A DNA stretch of 64,000 nt from contig NZ_PGUY01000045.1 of assembly GCF_002863585.1 (NCBI RefSeq), forward strand, positions 1-64,000, read 5' to 3'. The position numbers and the translations under genes were made by a program. Source of the stretch: Peribacillus deserti (GTDB lineage: Bacteria > Bacillota > Bacilli > Bacillales > DSM-1321). Numbering within the stretch: the first letter of the stretch is position 1; the number at the start of each line of letters is the position of its first letter. The notes below the pieces were generated by a model. It was not told the DNA's origin. It saw nothing but the letters and a program-made list of their open reading frames with translations, and did no database searches. Positions 10,095 through 19,316 of the stretch are shown here, in pieces.

Positions 10095-10155
10095 TGCGGA
10101 GCCTCCCTTGACCCTATTTATGCCCAGGGTCCATCACCGGCAATGAAGGTCCGCA
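10095..10155 (-). promoter_or_regulatory. candidate structured RNA leader of dxs
   Basis: The 380-bp ispA-dxs gap holds a compact fold on the transcribed minus strand. A closing stem TGCGGA/TCCGCA (10150-10155 with 10095-10100) extends by three more pairs past a bulge. It encloses a hairpin GACCCT/AGGGTC (10126-10131 with 10110-10115) and a small CATT/GATG hairpin (10132-10145). It begins about 40 bp past the ispA terminator and 155 bp before dxs. I recognise no known riboswitch consensus. Confidence 0.4.
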
Positions 10156-10193
10156 TAGTGCCAAATCTAATCATGAGCATAACTGAGTCAAAT

Positions 10194-10228
10194 GGAAAAA
10201 AAGCCGCTAACACGTAAGTGATAACGGC
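10194..10228 (-). terminator. intrinsic terminator after ispA
   Basis: An 11-bp stem with two mismatches (10203-10213 with 10218-10228) around loop gtaa or ttac, followed on the minus strand by TTTTTTTCC. It isolates dxs from the xseA-xseB-ispA transcript. Confidence 0.75.
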
Positions 10229-10320
10229 AGCGTTCTGTATCTGGCGATTTCATTATGATTACATTTACTCTTGATATTACTATTATTATAGCATACTGAC
10301 TATATCACCACAAATAAGGC

Positions 10321-11214
10321 TTAATGGTCTCTTACTGCAATCAAATCAGTAAGCTGCAATAACATTTCAATGTTCAAGCTTGTCTGGGCCAAGGATTGTT
10401 TAGCCAGCTGGATATGTTCACTCAGTTTTTCTTTTGCACCATCTAATGTCAGCAGTGCCGGATATGTGTTTTTCTGGTTTCCAACATCGCTGCCAACCGG
10501 CTTTCCTATCTTATCCTGCATTCCGATGATATCTAGAATATCATCCTGGATTTGAAAGGCAAGCCCAATATGACGGGAAAAATCCCTTAGAAGCTCGAGT
10601 GTCTCAGAATCGCTGTCTGCTAATAGTGCTCCCATCATCACACTGCAGGTCAGCAGTTTCCCAGTTTTATTCCTATGGATATATTCCAGTTCTGTGAGAT
10701 TCAGCACTTTCCCTTCAGCTTCAATATCTGCAGTCTGGCCCCCTACCATTCCTTCTGCGCCAGCAGAAACCGCAAGCTCTTTAACCAATAGCAGTTTTGT
10801 TTCAGCCGAAGCTTTTTCAGGGTCTAATGCGGCCAACAGCTCAAAGGCATACGTTAATAATGCATCCCCTGCCAGAATAGCCGCCGCTTCTCCGAATACT
10901 TTATGATTTGTAGGCTTGCCTCTTCTTAAGTCATCATTATCCATGCTTGGCAGATCATCGTGAATCAACGAATACGTATGAATCATTTCAATCGCGGCAG
11001 CAGGTTTCAGCCCTATTTTAGGATCCCGGCCAAACGCATCCAGTACGGCAAAAATAAGCAGCGGCCTGATTCTTTTTCCGCCTGCCTTTAGTGAGTATAT
11101 CATCGCCTCTTTTAGAACGGCAGGAGCTGAAAGCCGCTCAACAAGCGAGACTGTTTCCTTCTCTACTAACGTTTTGTAAGTTAAACTGAAGTCTTCCAGA
11201 AGGGAGGATTTCAC
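10321..11214 (-). CDS. ispA: farnesyl diphosphate synthase (polyprenyl synthetase family)
   Basis: A 297-residue trans-prenyltransferase that builds C15 diphosphate from IPP and DMAPP. The first Asp-rich motif is DDLPSMDNDDLRRGKPTNHK (residues ~83-102) and the second is DDILDIIG near 225. Its product feeds undecaprenyl-phosphate and quinone synthesis, linking it to nearby dxs. The GTG start at 11214 follows GAGGAGG by 8 bases and lies 3 bp after the xseB stop, so it is translationally coupled to xseB. Confidence 0.96.
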   Translation of the reverse strand: MKSSLLEDFSLTYKTLVEKETVSLVERLSAPAVLKEAMIYSLKAGGKRIRPLLIFAVLDAFGRDPKIGLKPAAAIEMIHTYSLIHDDLPSMDNDDLRRGKPTNHKVFGEAAAILAGDALLTYAFELLAALDPEKASAETKLLLVKELAVSAGAEGMVGGQTADIEAEGKVLNLTELEYIHRNKTGKLLTCSVMMGALLADSDSETLELLRDFSRHIGLAFQIQDDILDIIGMQDKIGKPVGSDVGNQKNTYPALLTLDGAKEKLSEHIQLAKQSLAQTSLNIEMLLQLTDLIAVRDH

Positions 11215-11217
11215 AGT

Positions 11218-11448
11218 TTATTCCTCCTCTGCGGTAAACTTGGCCAGCTCTCCGTCTTCACGAAGGATTTGTGTAAGCTGCTCTTCAACAGATTTTAATT
11301 TCTTATGACATACTCTGGAAAGATCCATGCCTTCTTTATAGATCGCAATGGCTTTTTCAAGAGGGGCTTCTCCGTCTTCTAGAAGTTCTACAATGCTCTC
11401 CAGCTTTTCCATTGCTTCTTCAAAGCTTAATTCTTTTTCTTCACTCAT
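11218..11448 (-). CDS. xseB: exodeoxyribonuclease VII small subunit
   Basis: A 76-residue helical protein with the family pattern [25 protein letters not shown]...YKEG. It associates in several copies with XseA to form the single-strand-specific exonuclease VII. Its start overlaps the end of xseA by 8 bp, which suggests coupled translation and stoichiometric assembly. Confidence 0.95.
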   Translation of the reverse strand: MSEEKELSFEEAMEKLESIVELLEDGEAPLEKAIAIYKEGMDLSRVCHKKLKSVEEQLTQILREDGELAKFTAEEE

Positions 11449-12796
11449 CTATCGGTCTCTCCTTCTTATCTTCTACCTTACAGGATATTTCTCCATCTTT
11501 CATTTTCACCACAATTTTATCTCCTGGCTTAACACCTGCTGCGCTTTTAACCAAATGTTCTTCCTCTGTATACACCAGACTGTATCCTTTGTCCATTATC
11601 TTCAATGGACTTCTGGCATCAAGGGCAGAGGCAGCGTGGAGGAAGCTTTGAAGCTTGGATTTATAAATGCCGTCCATCAGCCGCTTCAGCATCCTGGATT
11701 GAAGGTCCAATTTTGAATGAGCAGCTTTGAGCAGCTCTTCCGGATCTCTTCTCCTAAGTGCCGCTGATAATCGCTGAACAGACTCCTTTTTTCTTATGAA
11801 ATACTTATCAAAACCTCTGTTGAATCGATCCATGGTCCTGTCCAGCTGTTCGAGCTTTTGCTCATACAGCCTCTGCGGGTAACGGAAAGCATATGATTTC
11901 TCCAGATTCTGCAGCCTATTTTGTTCTGTGGACAGCTTTTTTTGCATCTCCCTTGTCATCCGGTTTTTCCTGCTCAGCAGTTTTTCCAGGACTTCATTGA
12001 TATGCGGCACAGCAAGCTCCGCAGCTCCTGTAGGAGTAGGAGCCCGCAGATCAGCGACAAAGTCGGAAATCGTAAAATCCGTTTCATGTCCTACAGCGGA
12101 AATGACCGGGATTCTTGAAGAAAAAACGGCTCTGGCCACTTTCTCCTCATTGAAGGCCCATAGCTCTTCAATCGATCCGCCGCCTCTTCCAATTATCAGA
12201 ACATCAGCCTCATCCCTGCTGTTAGCCGCTTCAATCGCTCTAACAACAGACATGGGCGCCTGGGTTCCCTGAACAAGAGCTGGGTAGATGATTACATTTG
12301 CAATCGGGTACCTCCTGCGAAGGGTAGTGATGATATCCCTTAGCGCAGCACCAGTCGGAGAAGTAATAACCCCGACTGTGTTGGGATAAGGAGGAAGCGC
12401 TTTTTTGTACCTATCCAAAAATAACCCTTCCTGCTCCAGTTTCGTTTTCAGCTGTTCATACGCTAGGTATAATTCACCGATTCCATCCGGTGCCATTTCT
12501 TTCACATAAATTTGATATTGCCCGCTTGGCTCATAAACGGTTATATCGCCTTTGATCAACACATGCATTCCATTCTCGGGTACAAATTTCATTCCCGAAG
12601 TGTACGTTGAGAACATAACAGCTAAGATCCGGGCCTTTTCATCTTTCAGGGTGAAGTACATATGGCCGCTGGAATGCTGTTTTAAATTAGAGATTTCCCC
12701 TTTTATGTACATGTTTTGCAAATGGGGGTCGGCATCGAACTTGCGTTTTATATATTTGGTAAGTGCGTGAATGGTTAAGTAAATTGGCTGATTCAT
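11441..12796 (-). CDS. xseA: exodeoxyribonuclease VII large subunit
   Basis: A 451-residue catalytic subunit. An N-terminal OB fold (residues ~8-105, [23 protein letters not shown]) binds single-stranded DNA. The catalytic domain contains [14 protein letters not shown] and [17 protein letters not shown], and a long coiled coil toward the C-terminus binds XseB. It is the first gene of the xseA-xseB-ispA group; a mobile repeat (12819-12983) lies just upstream, between it and folD. Confidence 0.96.
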   Translation of the reverse strand: MNQPIYLTIHALTKYIKRKFDADPHLQNMYIKGEISNLKQHSSGHMYFTLKDEKARILAVMFSTYTSGMKFVPENGMHVLIKGDITVYEPSGQYQIYVKEMAPDGIGELYLAYEQLKTKLEQEGLFLDRYKKALPPYPNTVGVITSPTGAALRDIITTLRRRYPIANVIIYPALVQGTQAPMSVVRAIEAANSRDEADVLIIGRGGGSIEELWAFNEEKVARAVFSSRIPVISAVGHETDFTISDFVADLRAPTPTGAAELAVPHINEVLEKLLSRKNRMTREMQKKLSTEQNRLQNLEKSYAFRYPQRLYEQKLEQLDRTMDRFNRGFDKYFIRKKESVQRLSAALRRRDPEELLKAAHSKLDLQSRMLKRLMDGIYKSKLQSFLHAASALDARSPLKIMDKGYSLVYTEEEHLVKSAAGVKPGDKIVVKMKDGEISCKVEDKKERPIDE

Positions 12797-12818
12797 TTCA
12801 TAACTCCTTTAGTGAAAA

Positions 12819-12983
12819 GGCTCTGTTAAACTCGTCTGTTGATTGCCGCAGGAGGTCACTCGCTTTTTTGACTAGGTCTGTGAGCCTTCTAGAGCGGCTC
12901 CTCTGTAGACAATACACGCTTATCCCGCAGGAGTCCCGCAATCAATCAATAGTTGAAAATCAACAATGGACTTTAACAAAGCC
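12819..12983. mobile_element. 165-bp MITE-like element with 26-bp terminal inverted repeats
   Basis: The left end (12819-12844, GGCTCTGTTAAACTCG...) and the inverted right end (12958-12983) agree at 21 of 26 positions; both finish in TGTTGATT or TTGTTGATT. The interior has a palindromic cgcaggag/ctcctgcg theme and no coding capacity. Flanks (agtgaaaa and taaaaaag) are not a convincing target duplication, which suggests an old insertion. The GGCT...TGTT ends resemble those of the 48353 and 53523 elements. Confidence 0.65.
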
Positions 12984-13019
12984 TAAAAAAGCCTTAAGCA
13001 GGATTAGAAAATAGTGCCT

Positions 13020-13065
13020 AATAGAAAAGCTGTCTATTTGTTATTATAAAACAAGCAGACAGCTT
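13020..13065 (-). terminator. intrinsic terminator of folD
   Basis: A long hairpin with outer stem AAGCTGTCT/AGACAGCTT (13027-13065) and further AACAA/TTGTT pairing inside, followed on the minus strand by TTTTCTATT. Confidence 0.8.
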
Positions 13066-13090
13066 CGTTTAGTATTTTAACCATTTAAGG

Positions 13091-13951
13091 CTATAAATTA
13101 TTTTTATTCATCAATTTCAGTGATTTTACTGTGTTAAATAATAACATGGTAATGGTCATTGGACCAACTCCGCCTGGGACGGGGGTAATGTATGATGCGA
13201 TTTCTTTTACTTCATCAAAAGCTACATCGCCGCATAACTTGCCCTCGCTGTTTCTGTTCATAGCAACATCTATGACAACCGCACCTTCTTTTACGTGACG
13301 GGGACCGATTAAATTTTCCCTGCCTGCTGCCGCAATCAGGATATCGGCTTGTTTGGTATGATACTCCAGATCAGCCGTTTTGGAATGGCAGTATGTGACT
13401 GTAGCATGAAGATTAAGGAATAGCTGTCCAACGGGCTTTCCGACTATATTACTTCTGCCTACCACCACTACATGCTTACCTTCAGGGTTCACGTTGATAG
13501 CTTCCACCATCTTGATGATACCATATGGTGTGCATGGATAAAACGTATCCTGTCCTGTCATCAGCCTTCCAATGCTGACAGGATGGAATCCATCTACATC
13601 TTTATCAGGCGAAATGGCTTCAATGATTTCCGTTTCATTTATATGACCGGGAAGGGGAAGCTGGACCAATATCCCGTGTATTTCAGAGTCTTCATTTAGG
13701 TGCTGAATTTGTTCAATAAGGCTTTCCTTGCTGACGGTATCCGGCAGTTCAACCATCACCGAATGAATTCCAAGCTCCTTACAGGCTTTTTCCTTCATGG
13801 TAACATACGTTCTGGATGCCTGATTATTCCCCACTAAAATAACAGCTAAACCAGGAATCAAATTCTGTTCCTTCAAGCTCTCCACTTCAGCTTTAATCTC
13901 TTTTCGAATGTCAGCAGCAATTTCTTTCCCATTAATAATAGCAGCAGTCAA
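13091..13951 (-). CDS. folD: bifunctional methylenetetrahydrofolate dehydrogenase/cyclohydrolase
   Basis: A 286-residue enzyme that interconverts 5,10-methylene-THF and 10-formyl-THF with NADP. It shows YVTMKEKACKELGI (catalytic Lys region), GILVQLPLPGH, DVDGFHP, and the NADP site VVVGRSNIVGKPVGQLF. The TTG start at 13951 (MTAAIINGKEIAADI) sits after GAAGGGGAAGAG; the 46 extra upstream in-frame residues are Lys/Arg-rich junk overlapping nusB. It follows nusB closely, as in B. subtilis. Confidence 0.96.
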   Translation of the reverse strand: MTAAIINGKEIAADIRKEIKAEVESLKEQNLIPGLAVILVGNNQASRTYVTMKEKACKELGIHSVMVELPDTVSKESLIEQIQHLNEDSEIHGILVQLPLPGHINETEIIEAISPDKDVDGFHPVSIGRLMTGQDTFYPCTPYGIIKMVEAINVNPEGKHVVVVGRSNIVGKPVGQLFLNLHATVTYCHSKTADLEYHTKQADILIAAAGRENLIGPRHVKEGAVVIDVAMNRNSEGKLCGDVAFDEVKEIASYITPVPGGVGPMTITMLLFNTVKSLKLMNKNNL

Positions 13952-13991
13952 TTTTCTCTTCCCCTTCCGATTGTCTCTGTATTTTTGGCGG

Positions 13992-14384
13992 TTACTTGCT
14001 TGATTCGTCTTTAACTTTTGATAAAACGGCATTAACAAATTTCGGAGATTGATCATCCCCAAACGTTTTTGCAATTTCAATTGCTTCATCCATAATAACG
14101 TTCACAGGAACGTCTTCCGAGAAGGTCATTTCAAAAACAGCAAGCCTGAGCAGGTTTCTGTCAATAGCTGCAAGACGCTCAAGCTTCCAGTTCTCAAGAT
14201 GAGATGTGATCGTTTGGTCGATGGTTTCCATATTCCCGGTCGTTCCGGTGACCAGAAAGTCAAAATATTCGTCCTTTTCCATTCCATCCAAAACATTCTC
14301 CATGCTTTCCTGTACATCTGCTTTTCCTATTTCTATTTGAAAAAGTGCCTGCAAAGCCTTTTCTCTAGCGGTTCTTCTCTTCAT
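13992..14384 (-). CDS. nusB: transcription antitermination factor NusB
   Basis: A 130-residue all-helical protein (RRTAREKALQALFQIE at the N-terminus; NVIMDEAIEIAKTFGDDQSPKFVNAVL near the C-terminus). With NusE it binds boxA RNA to antiterminate rRNA transcription. The ATG at 14384 follows AAAGGAGTAATACG. It is encoded upstream of folD. Confidence 0.95.
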   Translation of the reverse strand: MKRRTAREKALQALFQIEIGKADVQESMENVLDGMEKDEYFDFLVTGTTGNMETIDQTITSHLENWKLERLAAIDRNLLRLAVFEMTFSEDVPVNVIMDEAIEIAKTFGDDQSPKFVNAVLSKVKDESSK

Positions 14385-14573
14385 CGTATTACTCCTTTAC
14401 TGTTTCAATCAGCTTATAAAAATAATAGCATAAACGAACATTACACGATAGGGTACATTGAAATATTAAGAAAAATTACTTTTTTTACTGCTGCCTGTGT
14501 TAAGATTTAGTCTTGTTTTGGCGCCTTTGTTATCTTTCGGCCGCTTATACTTCTTAGGGAAAAACCCGGTCAA

Positions 14574-14612
14574 GGGAGGTTCCTCGGTGTGCAGCAAACC
14601 GAGGAACCTCCC
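14574..14612. repeat. perfect 15-bp inverted repeat
   Basis: GGGAGGTTCCTCGGT (14574-14588) and its exact reverse complement (14598-14612) flank a 9-base loop. There is no T-tract directly after it on either strand, so it is not an ordinary terminator, although GGGTTTTT follows eight bases later on the minus strand. It lies in the 740-bp yqhY-nusB gap, which holds no gene. Confidence 0.7.
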
Positions 14613-14807
14613 GGACATGTCGCGAAACCCTGGATCAGAAATGACAGAACTTAATTAAGAAGACGGGTTAATATAAATATTTTGCACTAATTTCCCCTTT
14701 CCAAAACCCTTTGGGATTTCCGAGAGTCTCTCCGAATTTTTTCGCTTAAGATTAACATATTGAAATTAAAACAAAGTTCTTACGTTCCGTGTTGATTTTT
14801 TTCACTC

Positions 14808-15092
14808 TGTTGATTGTAACGGATATGCGAGACTCCTGGGGGATAAGCGGGTATTGCCCAGCTCCGGACTGACACCTTCGGTCATAAGCCAATCGCCATC
14901 AAAAGGCAATATGCGCAGCGTTTAATCAAGACGGCAATCCATAGTGCTGTAACAATAAATACTTGAAAAGCACCATCCTCCGTTTTTCTTTTAAGGGAGA
15001 CCACACAGGTGCAAAGCGCCTAGGCAGCCCTGACCACCTCGTGGTAAGGTAGTGTGCCTGCTAGCTTCGATCAACAGTCACTAACAGAGCTA
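14808..15092 (+). repeat. decayed composite mobile repeat
   Basis: It begins near tctgttgattgtaacgg. It contains gcgagactcctggggg, then a partial hairpin cassette (14862-14900, gactgacaccttcggtcataag) matching 53645-53680, then a decayed copy of the right module (near 14966, gcaccatcctccg). It ends near gatcaacagtcactaacagagc, roughly inverted to the left end. The order matches the intact element at 53523-54013. Confidence 0.5.
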
Positions 15093-15093
15093 A

Positions 15094-15125
15094 AAGAAAA
15101 AAACCAAAGACATATGCCTTTGGTT
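15094..15125 (-). terminator. intrinsic terminator of the accBC-yqhY transcript
   Basis: An 8-bp stem AACCAAAG/CTTTGGTT (15102-15125) followed on the minus strand by TTTTTCTTTTAG; it overlaps the yqhY stop. Confidence 0.75.
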
Positions 15126-15534
15126 ACATTTCTTGATCAAACTCTGCGTCAGGCTTTTGGTTTTCAAATTGAATGCCGACGATGTGAACATTCACTTCAT
15201 CTGGCTCAAGAGCTGTCATATTGATTAGTGCCTGCCTGATATTGTCTTGAACTTCCTGGGCCACTTTTGGAATGGAAACCCCAAATTTCATCGTACAATA
15301 AATGTCGAGTTTGATTCCATCTTCCGAAAGATCCACTCTAACACCTTTGCCGTGATTTTTCTTCCCAAGCTTTTCAACTACACCGGAAGCAAAATTCCCG
15401 CGCATGTTTGCCACACCCTCTACTTCATGTGCCGCAATACCAGCGATTACCTCAATAACTTCCGGAGCGATCTCTACCTTGCCTAATCCCTTATTGTTGT
15501 GACTCATCTCAAGAGTTGATTGATTTTCGCTCAT
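15124..15534 (-). CDS. yqhY: Asp23/Gls24 family envelope-stress protein YqhY
   Basis: A 136-residue Asp23-family protein (GKVEIAPEVIEVIAGIAAHEVEGVANM near the N-terminus, then an alpha/beta core). It is encoded next to accB-accC in many Firmicutes and in B. subtilis is linked to control of acetyl-CoA carboxylase activity (recalled knowledge). The ATG at 15534 is preceded by GGAGGTGCTCATA; the in-frame GTG nine bases upstream lies within the ribosome site and is unlikely. It ends the accB-accC-yqhY operon. Confidence 0.93.
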   Translation of the reverse strand: MSENQSTLEMSHNNKGLGKVEIAPEVIEVIAGIAAHEVEGVANMRGNFASGVVEKLGKKNHGKGVRVDLSEDGIKLDIYCTMKFGVSIPKVAQEVQDNIRQALINMTALEPDEVNVHIVGIQFENQKPDAEFDQEM

Positions 15535-15555
15535 TATGAGCACCTCCTGTTTTCA

Positions 15556-16908
15556 TTATGAGTTCATTACATCATACATTTCAAGAAATTTAGTGTTGAA
15601 ATTTCCCTCCACAAACTTTTCATGCTGAAGAAGTTTTAGATGGAACGGGATGGTAGAATAGATGCCTTCGATCACAAATTCACTCAAGGCCCTTTTCATT
15701 CTATTTATAGCCTCTTCCCTTGTATCACCATATGTAATCACCTTGGCAATCATGGAATCATAGAATGGCGGTATTGTATACCCCGGATAGGCTGCTGAAT
15801 CGATCCTCACACCTAATCCGCCTGGCGGAAGATACATCTGAATCTTTCCAGCTGAAGGCATAAAATTCTTATCAGGATTTTCAGCATTTATACGGCATTC
15901 AATGGCCCAGCCTTTAAACGTTACATCTTCCTGCGTCAGGGATAGTTTCTCCCCGGAAGCCACCTTGATCTGTTCTTTGATCAAGTCAACCCCTGTAACC
16001 ATTTCTGTGACTGGATGTTCCACCTGAATTCTTGTATTCATCTCCATAAAGTAATACTTATTGCTGTTGTAGTCAAAGATAAATTCTACAGTCCCCGCTC
16101 CTGTATAATCAACGGCCTGGGCAGCCTTAACGGCGGCAAGACCCATTTCAGCTCTAGTTTCCCCATCAAGTGCAGGCGAAGGAGTTTCCTCCAGAAGTTT
16201 CTGCATTCTGCGCTGAATGGTGCAGTCCCTTTCCCCTAGATGGATGACATTACCAAAGCTGTCGGCCATAACCTGGATCTCCACATGCCGGAAATCTTCA
16301 ATGAACTTCTCAAGGTATACTCCCGGATTACCGAACGCCGTCATTGCTTCCTGCTGTGTAACCTGAATCCCTTTTACCAGTTCATCTTTGGTGCGGGCAA
16401 TCCTGATTCCTTTCCCGCCGCCTCCTGCTGTAGCTTTTATAATAACAGGGAAGCCGATACCCTCGGCAATTTCAAGACCTTCTTCTGCATCCTTTATAAT
16501 GCCCTGAGATCCTGGCACAATAGGTACTCCTGCGGCTTTCATTGTTTCCCTGGCAATGTCTTTTGTACCCATTTTAGAAATGGCCTCAGGTGAAGGGCCG
16601 ACGAACGTGATGCTGCACTCTCTGCACAGCTCTGCAAAGGCAGAATTTTCTGCCAGGAATCCGTATCCTGGATGGATAGCATCCGCACCTGTCAGAGTGG
16701 CTGTTGAAATGATATTGGCAAAATTTAAATAGCTGTCTTTGGAGGCTGTGGGCCCGATGCAATAAGCTTCATCAGCAAGCTGTACATGAAGTGCTTCACG
16801 GTCCCCTTCAGAGTACACGGCAACCGTTTCAATTCCCAGTTCCTTACAGGCACGTATAACGCGTACAGCAATTTCTCCTCTGTTAGCTACCAAAAGCTTT
16901 TTTATCAT
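15556..16908 (-). CDS. accC: biotin carboxylase subunit of acetyl-CoA carboxylase
   Basis: A 450-residue ATP-grasp enzyme that carboxylates biotin on AccB with ATP and bicarbonate, the first half-reaction of malonyl-CoA synthesis. It shows [16 protein letters not shown] at the N-terminus, the glycine loop [12 protein letters not shown] (residues ~159-170), and the catalytic [20 protein letters not shown] near 285. Length is typical. It starts 18 bp after accB with AAGGAGCG before the ATG. Confidence 0.97.
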   Translation of the reverse strand: MIKKLLVANRGEIAVRVIRACKELGIETVAVYSEGDREALHVQLADEAYCIGPTASKDSYLNFANIISTATLTGADAIHPGYGFLAENSAFAELCRECSITFVGPSPEAISKMGTKDIARETMKAAGVPIVPGSQGIIKDAEEGLEIAEGIGFPVIIKATAGGGGKGIRIARTKDELVKGIQVTQQEAMTAFGNPGVYLEKFIEDFRHVEIQVMADSFGNVIHLGERDCTIQRRMQKLLEETPSPALDGETRAEMGLAAVKAAQAVDYTGAGTVEFIFDYNSNKYYFMEMNTRIQVEHPVTEMVTGVDLIKEQIKVASGEKLSLTQEDVTFKGWAIECRINAENPDKNFMPSAGKIQMYLPPGGLGVRIDSAAYPGYTIPPFYDSMIAKVITYGDTREEAINRMKRALSEFVIEGIYSTIPFHLKLLQHEKFVEGNFNTKFLEMYDVMNS

Positions 16909-16926
16909 AATTAAAACGCTCCTTAC

Positions 16927-17412
16927 TTAAAGCTTTACTAAAAATAGCGGCTGGCCGTATTCTACAAGCTGGCCGTTTTTTACTAATACTTCTACGATTT
17001 CCCCATCCACTTCAGCCTCAATTTCATTGAAAAGCTTCATAGCTTCAACAATACAGACCACGGAATTCTTAGATACCTTCGATCCTGTCTTTACGTATGC
17101 ATCCACTTCTGGAGAAGGTGATTGATAGAACGTTCCAACCATTGGCGAAGTGATTTTATGTAAATTATCTCCGGCTGCTTCCGTCTCCTTCTCTTCAGCC
17201 GGCTTAGCTGCTGGTGCTGGCTGTGGGACTGGAGCTGCCTGAACGGCCTCACCTGGTGCTTCCTGCGGGATCACTTGCTGAACCGTATAACCGCCAGGCT
17301 GGAGGCTATTCTTTTTCATGACAATCTTTGTTCCATTCATTTCATATTCAAATTCATCTAGTGTAGATTGATCAACCAATTTAATAAGTTCACGAATTTC
17401 CTGTACCTTCAA
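16927..17412 (-). CDS. accB: biotin carboxyl carrier protein of acetyl-CoA carboxylase
   Basis: A 161-residue carrier. A variable N-terminal region is followed by a Pro/Ala-rich linker (residues ~55-80, [18 protein letters not shown]) and the biotinyl domain ([17 protein letters not shown]...). The biotinylated Lys is in [13 protein letters not shown]. The start is TTG after AAGGGGTGCGAG. The 320 bp upstream (17413-17733) must hold this operon's promoter and that of the divergent chemoreceptor; I cannot identify a specific box there. Confidence 0.95.
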   Translation of the reverse strand: MKVQEIRELIKLVDQSTLDEFEYEMNGTKIVMKKNSLQPGGYTVQQVIPQEAPGEAVQAAPVPQPAPAAKPAEEKETEAAGDNLHKITSPMVGTFYQSPSPEVDAYVKTGSKVSKNSVVCIVEAMKLFNEIEAEVDGEIVEVLVKNGQLVEYGQPLFLVKL

Positions 17413-17733
17413 AACACTCGCACCCCTTGTCCTTTTTTGCTAATAGTATCATATTTCTCTGCTTGCTGTGGATGGCTGTCAAAGTCTCGAGGAAAATTTA
17501 ATAGATAACATTAAATATATACCTTGATTATGACTAGCTACTAATATCATACGATAATACCTTGTACAAATTCAATAAAAGACCTATAAAGATGTTTCCC
17601 AAGCAACTGCCAGTTGTCAAATGTGAGATCAAATCGTTTTTTTTAAATATTCTAAAATTATATTGTAAAAATTTACTATGTATTTAAAATTAGAACTAAA
17701 GACCCGAATTTTTAGAAAGTAGGAGACAAACGT
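17413..17733. other. divergent intergenic region, accB / chemoreceptor
   Basis: AT-rich, no gene. Plus-strand AGTAGGAG at 17718-17725 is the ribosome site of the chemoreceptor. I looked for sigma-D-type promoter elements for the receptor and found none I would defend. Confidence 0.5.
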
Positions 17734-19215
17734 ATGAGTACAATTGAACAGCTGATGCAGGAAGACCTAAACAGAAAGAACAGCATTGTTGTAAGAGCTA
17801 CCTTGGTTTCCGTCTTACTTGCTGCGTGTGTAGATTTTTTTATGAAAAAAGACCTAGCTTTAGTTCTATCGATTCTGATTGGCGGCGGCATCGGATGGGG
17901 CATATTAGCCATCCTCCATCATTTCAAGAAAGCCCTTGCTTTTATACCTTATATAGCCAGTTTCCTTGTATCTGCTGTTATTTTTGTCATTATGGAAAAC
18001 AGCATTTCACCCTCCGCGTTTTTCTTGGTGTATTTCATTTTAGCCACTGCTGCGATTTATATGAACGGCCCTGTATTATGGATGGGCAGCGCGCTTGGGT
18101 TAATCGTCATAACGATGTTCATACAGCTTCATCATTCAGTTCTTCCCTTTGAAACCAAAAATTATGTGACCATTTATCTATTACATATACTCGTAACTAT
18201 TCTTTTATCCTTTCAGCTTAAACTTGCTAAGCAGCTGACCAGGCAGATGTATAAACTCCATAGTGAAACACAGGAAATGATGGCTGGTAATCAAAAACGC
18301 CAGGCAGCTCTTGAAGAAAATACGGCCGTTATCTCTGATATGATCAGTTCGGTTAACCATACCAGCCAGGAAAATTATCATGGTGCGTTAGAAATGACTC
18401 ATTCTATCGCGGATCTTTCTGCAGGGGTACAGGTTCAGGCGGATTCTGCTTCTGCTATTTCTCATTCCCTTGAAAATACGACTGCAATGGGGGCTGAGAT
18501 TTCACGGCTCTCTACAGAACTCCTAAAGGATGCCGGAGCGGCCCAATCTGCATCCAAGCGTGGAAATGACTTATTAACACAACTGGAAATCGAAATCACA
18601 ACATTTTCATTTGAATTGACAACTATTTCACAAAAAATGTTTTCACTCTCCATCGATGTTGAAGAAGCAGTGGACTTCGTAAAGGTCATTCAGGGTATCG
18701 CCGAACAAACCAATCTGCTTGCTTTGAATGCTTCTATTGAGGCCGCGCGGGCCGGAGAGAGCGGCCGGGGATTTGCAGTTGTCGCACAAGAAGTCCGAAA
18801 GCTTGCAGACCTGACAAATCAAACTGCCAGCCAAATATCTACTAACCTTGGAAAAGTAAAAAAGGAAACGGACGAAACTAATTCTTCCATATCTGCCGCA
18901 GCCGACAATATGAAAGCAAACCTGACTCTTTCAAGAGAATCAAAAGAAGCATTCTTGGCTATCTTCGAGGTCATTAATGCCCTGAAAGATAAACTCACTT
19001 CTTATCATCAGCATATTCAATTGATCGAAACATCATCTAGGGAAATCGAAACTGCAGTCAATGATTTCAGCTCCGTTGTACAGGAAGCCAGCGCAAGCCT
19101 CGAAGAATTAGCTGCCACGATCCACTCCCAAACCGAGCAGTACTCCCATCTGGTCCACTCCCTGGAGGATGCTGATACTTCAATGCACAAGCTTATTCAG
19201 CTTTATCGGGAATGA
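17734..19215 (+). CDS. methyl-accepting chemotaxis protein without an extracellular sensor
   Basis: A 493-residue chemoreceptor. About six hydrophobic segments occupy residues ~20-165 with only short loops, so there is no periplasmic-type ligand domain. A long coiled-coil signalling domain follows, with the conserved hairpin tip near [20 protein letters not shown] and [15 protein letters not shown]. There is no HAMP domain that I can see. It likely signals to CheA/CheW and senses something at or within the membrane. It is a single gene with its own terminator, inserted between accB and the spoIIIA region relative to B. subtilis. Confidence 0.88.
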   Translation: MSTIEQLMQEDLNRKNSIVVRATLVSVLLAACVDFFMKKDLALVLSILIGGGIGWGILAILHHFKKALAFIPYIASFLVSAVIFVIMENSISPSAFFLVYFILATAAIYMNGPVLWMGSALGLIVITMFIQLHHSVLPFETKNYVTIYLLHILVTILLSFQLKLAKQLTRQMYKLHSETQEMMAGNQKRQAALEENTAVISDMISSVNHTSQENYHGALEMTHSIADLSAGVQVQADSASAISHSLENTTAMGAEISRLSTELLKDAGAAQSASKRGNDLLTQLEIEITTFSFELTTISQKMFSLSIDVEEAVDFVKVIQGIAEQTNLLALNASIEAARAGESGRGFAVVAQEVRKLADLTNQTASQISTNLGKVKKETDETNSSISAAADNMKANLTLSRESKEAFLAIFEVINALKDKLTSYHQHIQLIETSSREIETAVNDFSSVVQEASASLEELAATIHSQTEQYSHLVHSLEDADTSMHKLIQLYRE

Positions 19216-19228
19216 GTCAAACAAGAAA

Positions 19229-19262
19229 ACCCGGATCCTCGGCTGGATTCGGGTCTTATTTT
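19229..19262 (+). terminator. intrinsic terminator of the chemoreceptor gene
   Basis: A stem ACCCGGATCC/GGATTCGGGT with one G-T pair (19229-19254), then cttattttgc. Confidence 0.7.
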
Positions 19263-19316
19263 GCTATTGGTTTTAAAATCAGCTGTTTTTTTCGGATCTC
19301 GCTGAATTTTTTAGTC

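Noticed and set aside
12811-12991. A target duplication around the 165-bp element
   Set aside because: agtgaaaa and taaaaaag share only A-richness; not a real duplication.
13952-14089. A 46-residue N-terminal extension of FolD
   Set aside because: It overlaps nusB, is Lys/Arg-rich and unlike FolD; the TTG at 13951 has a good ribosome site and matches the family N-terminus.
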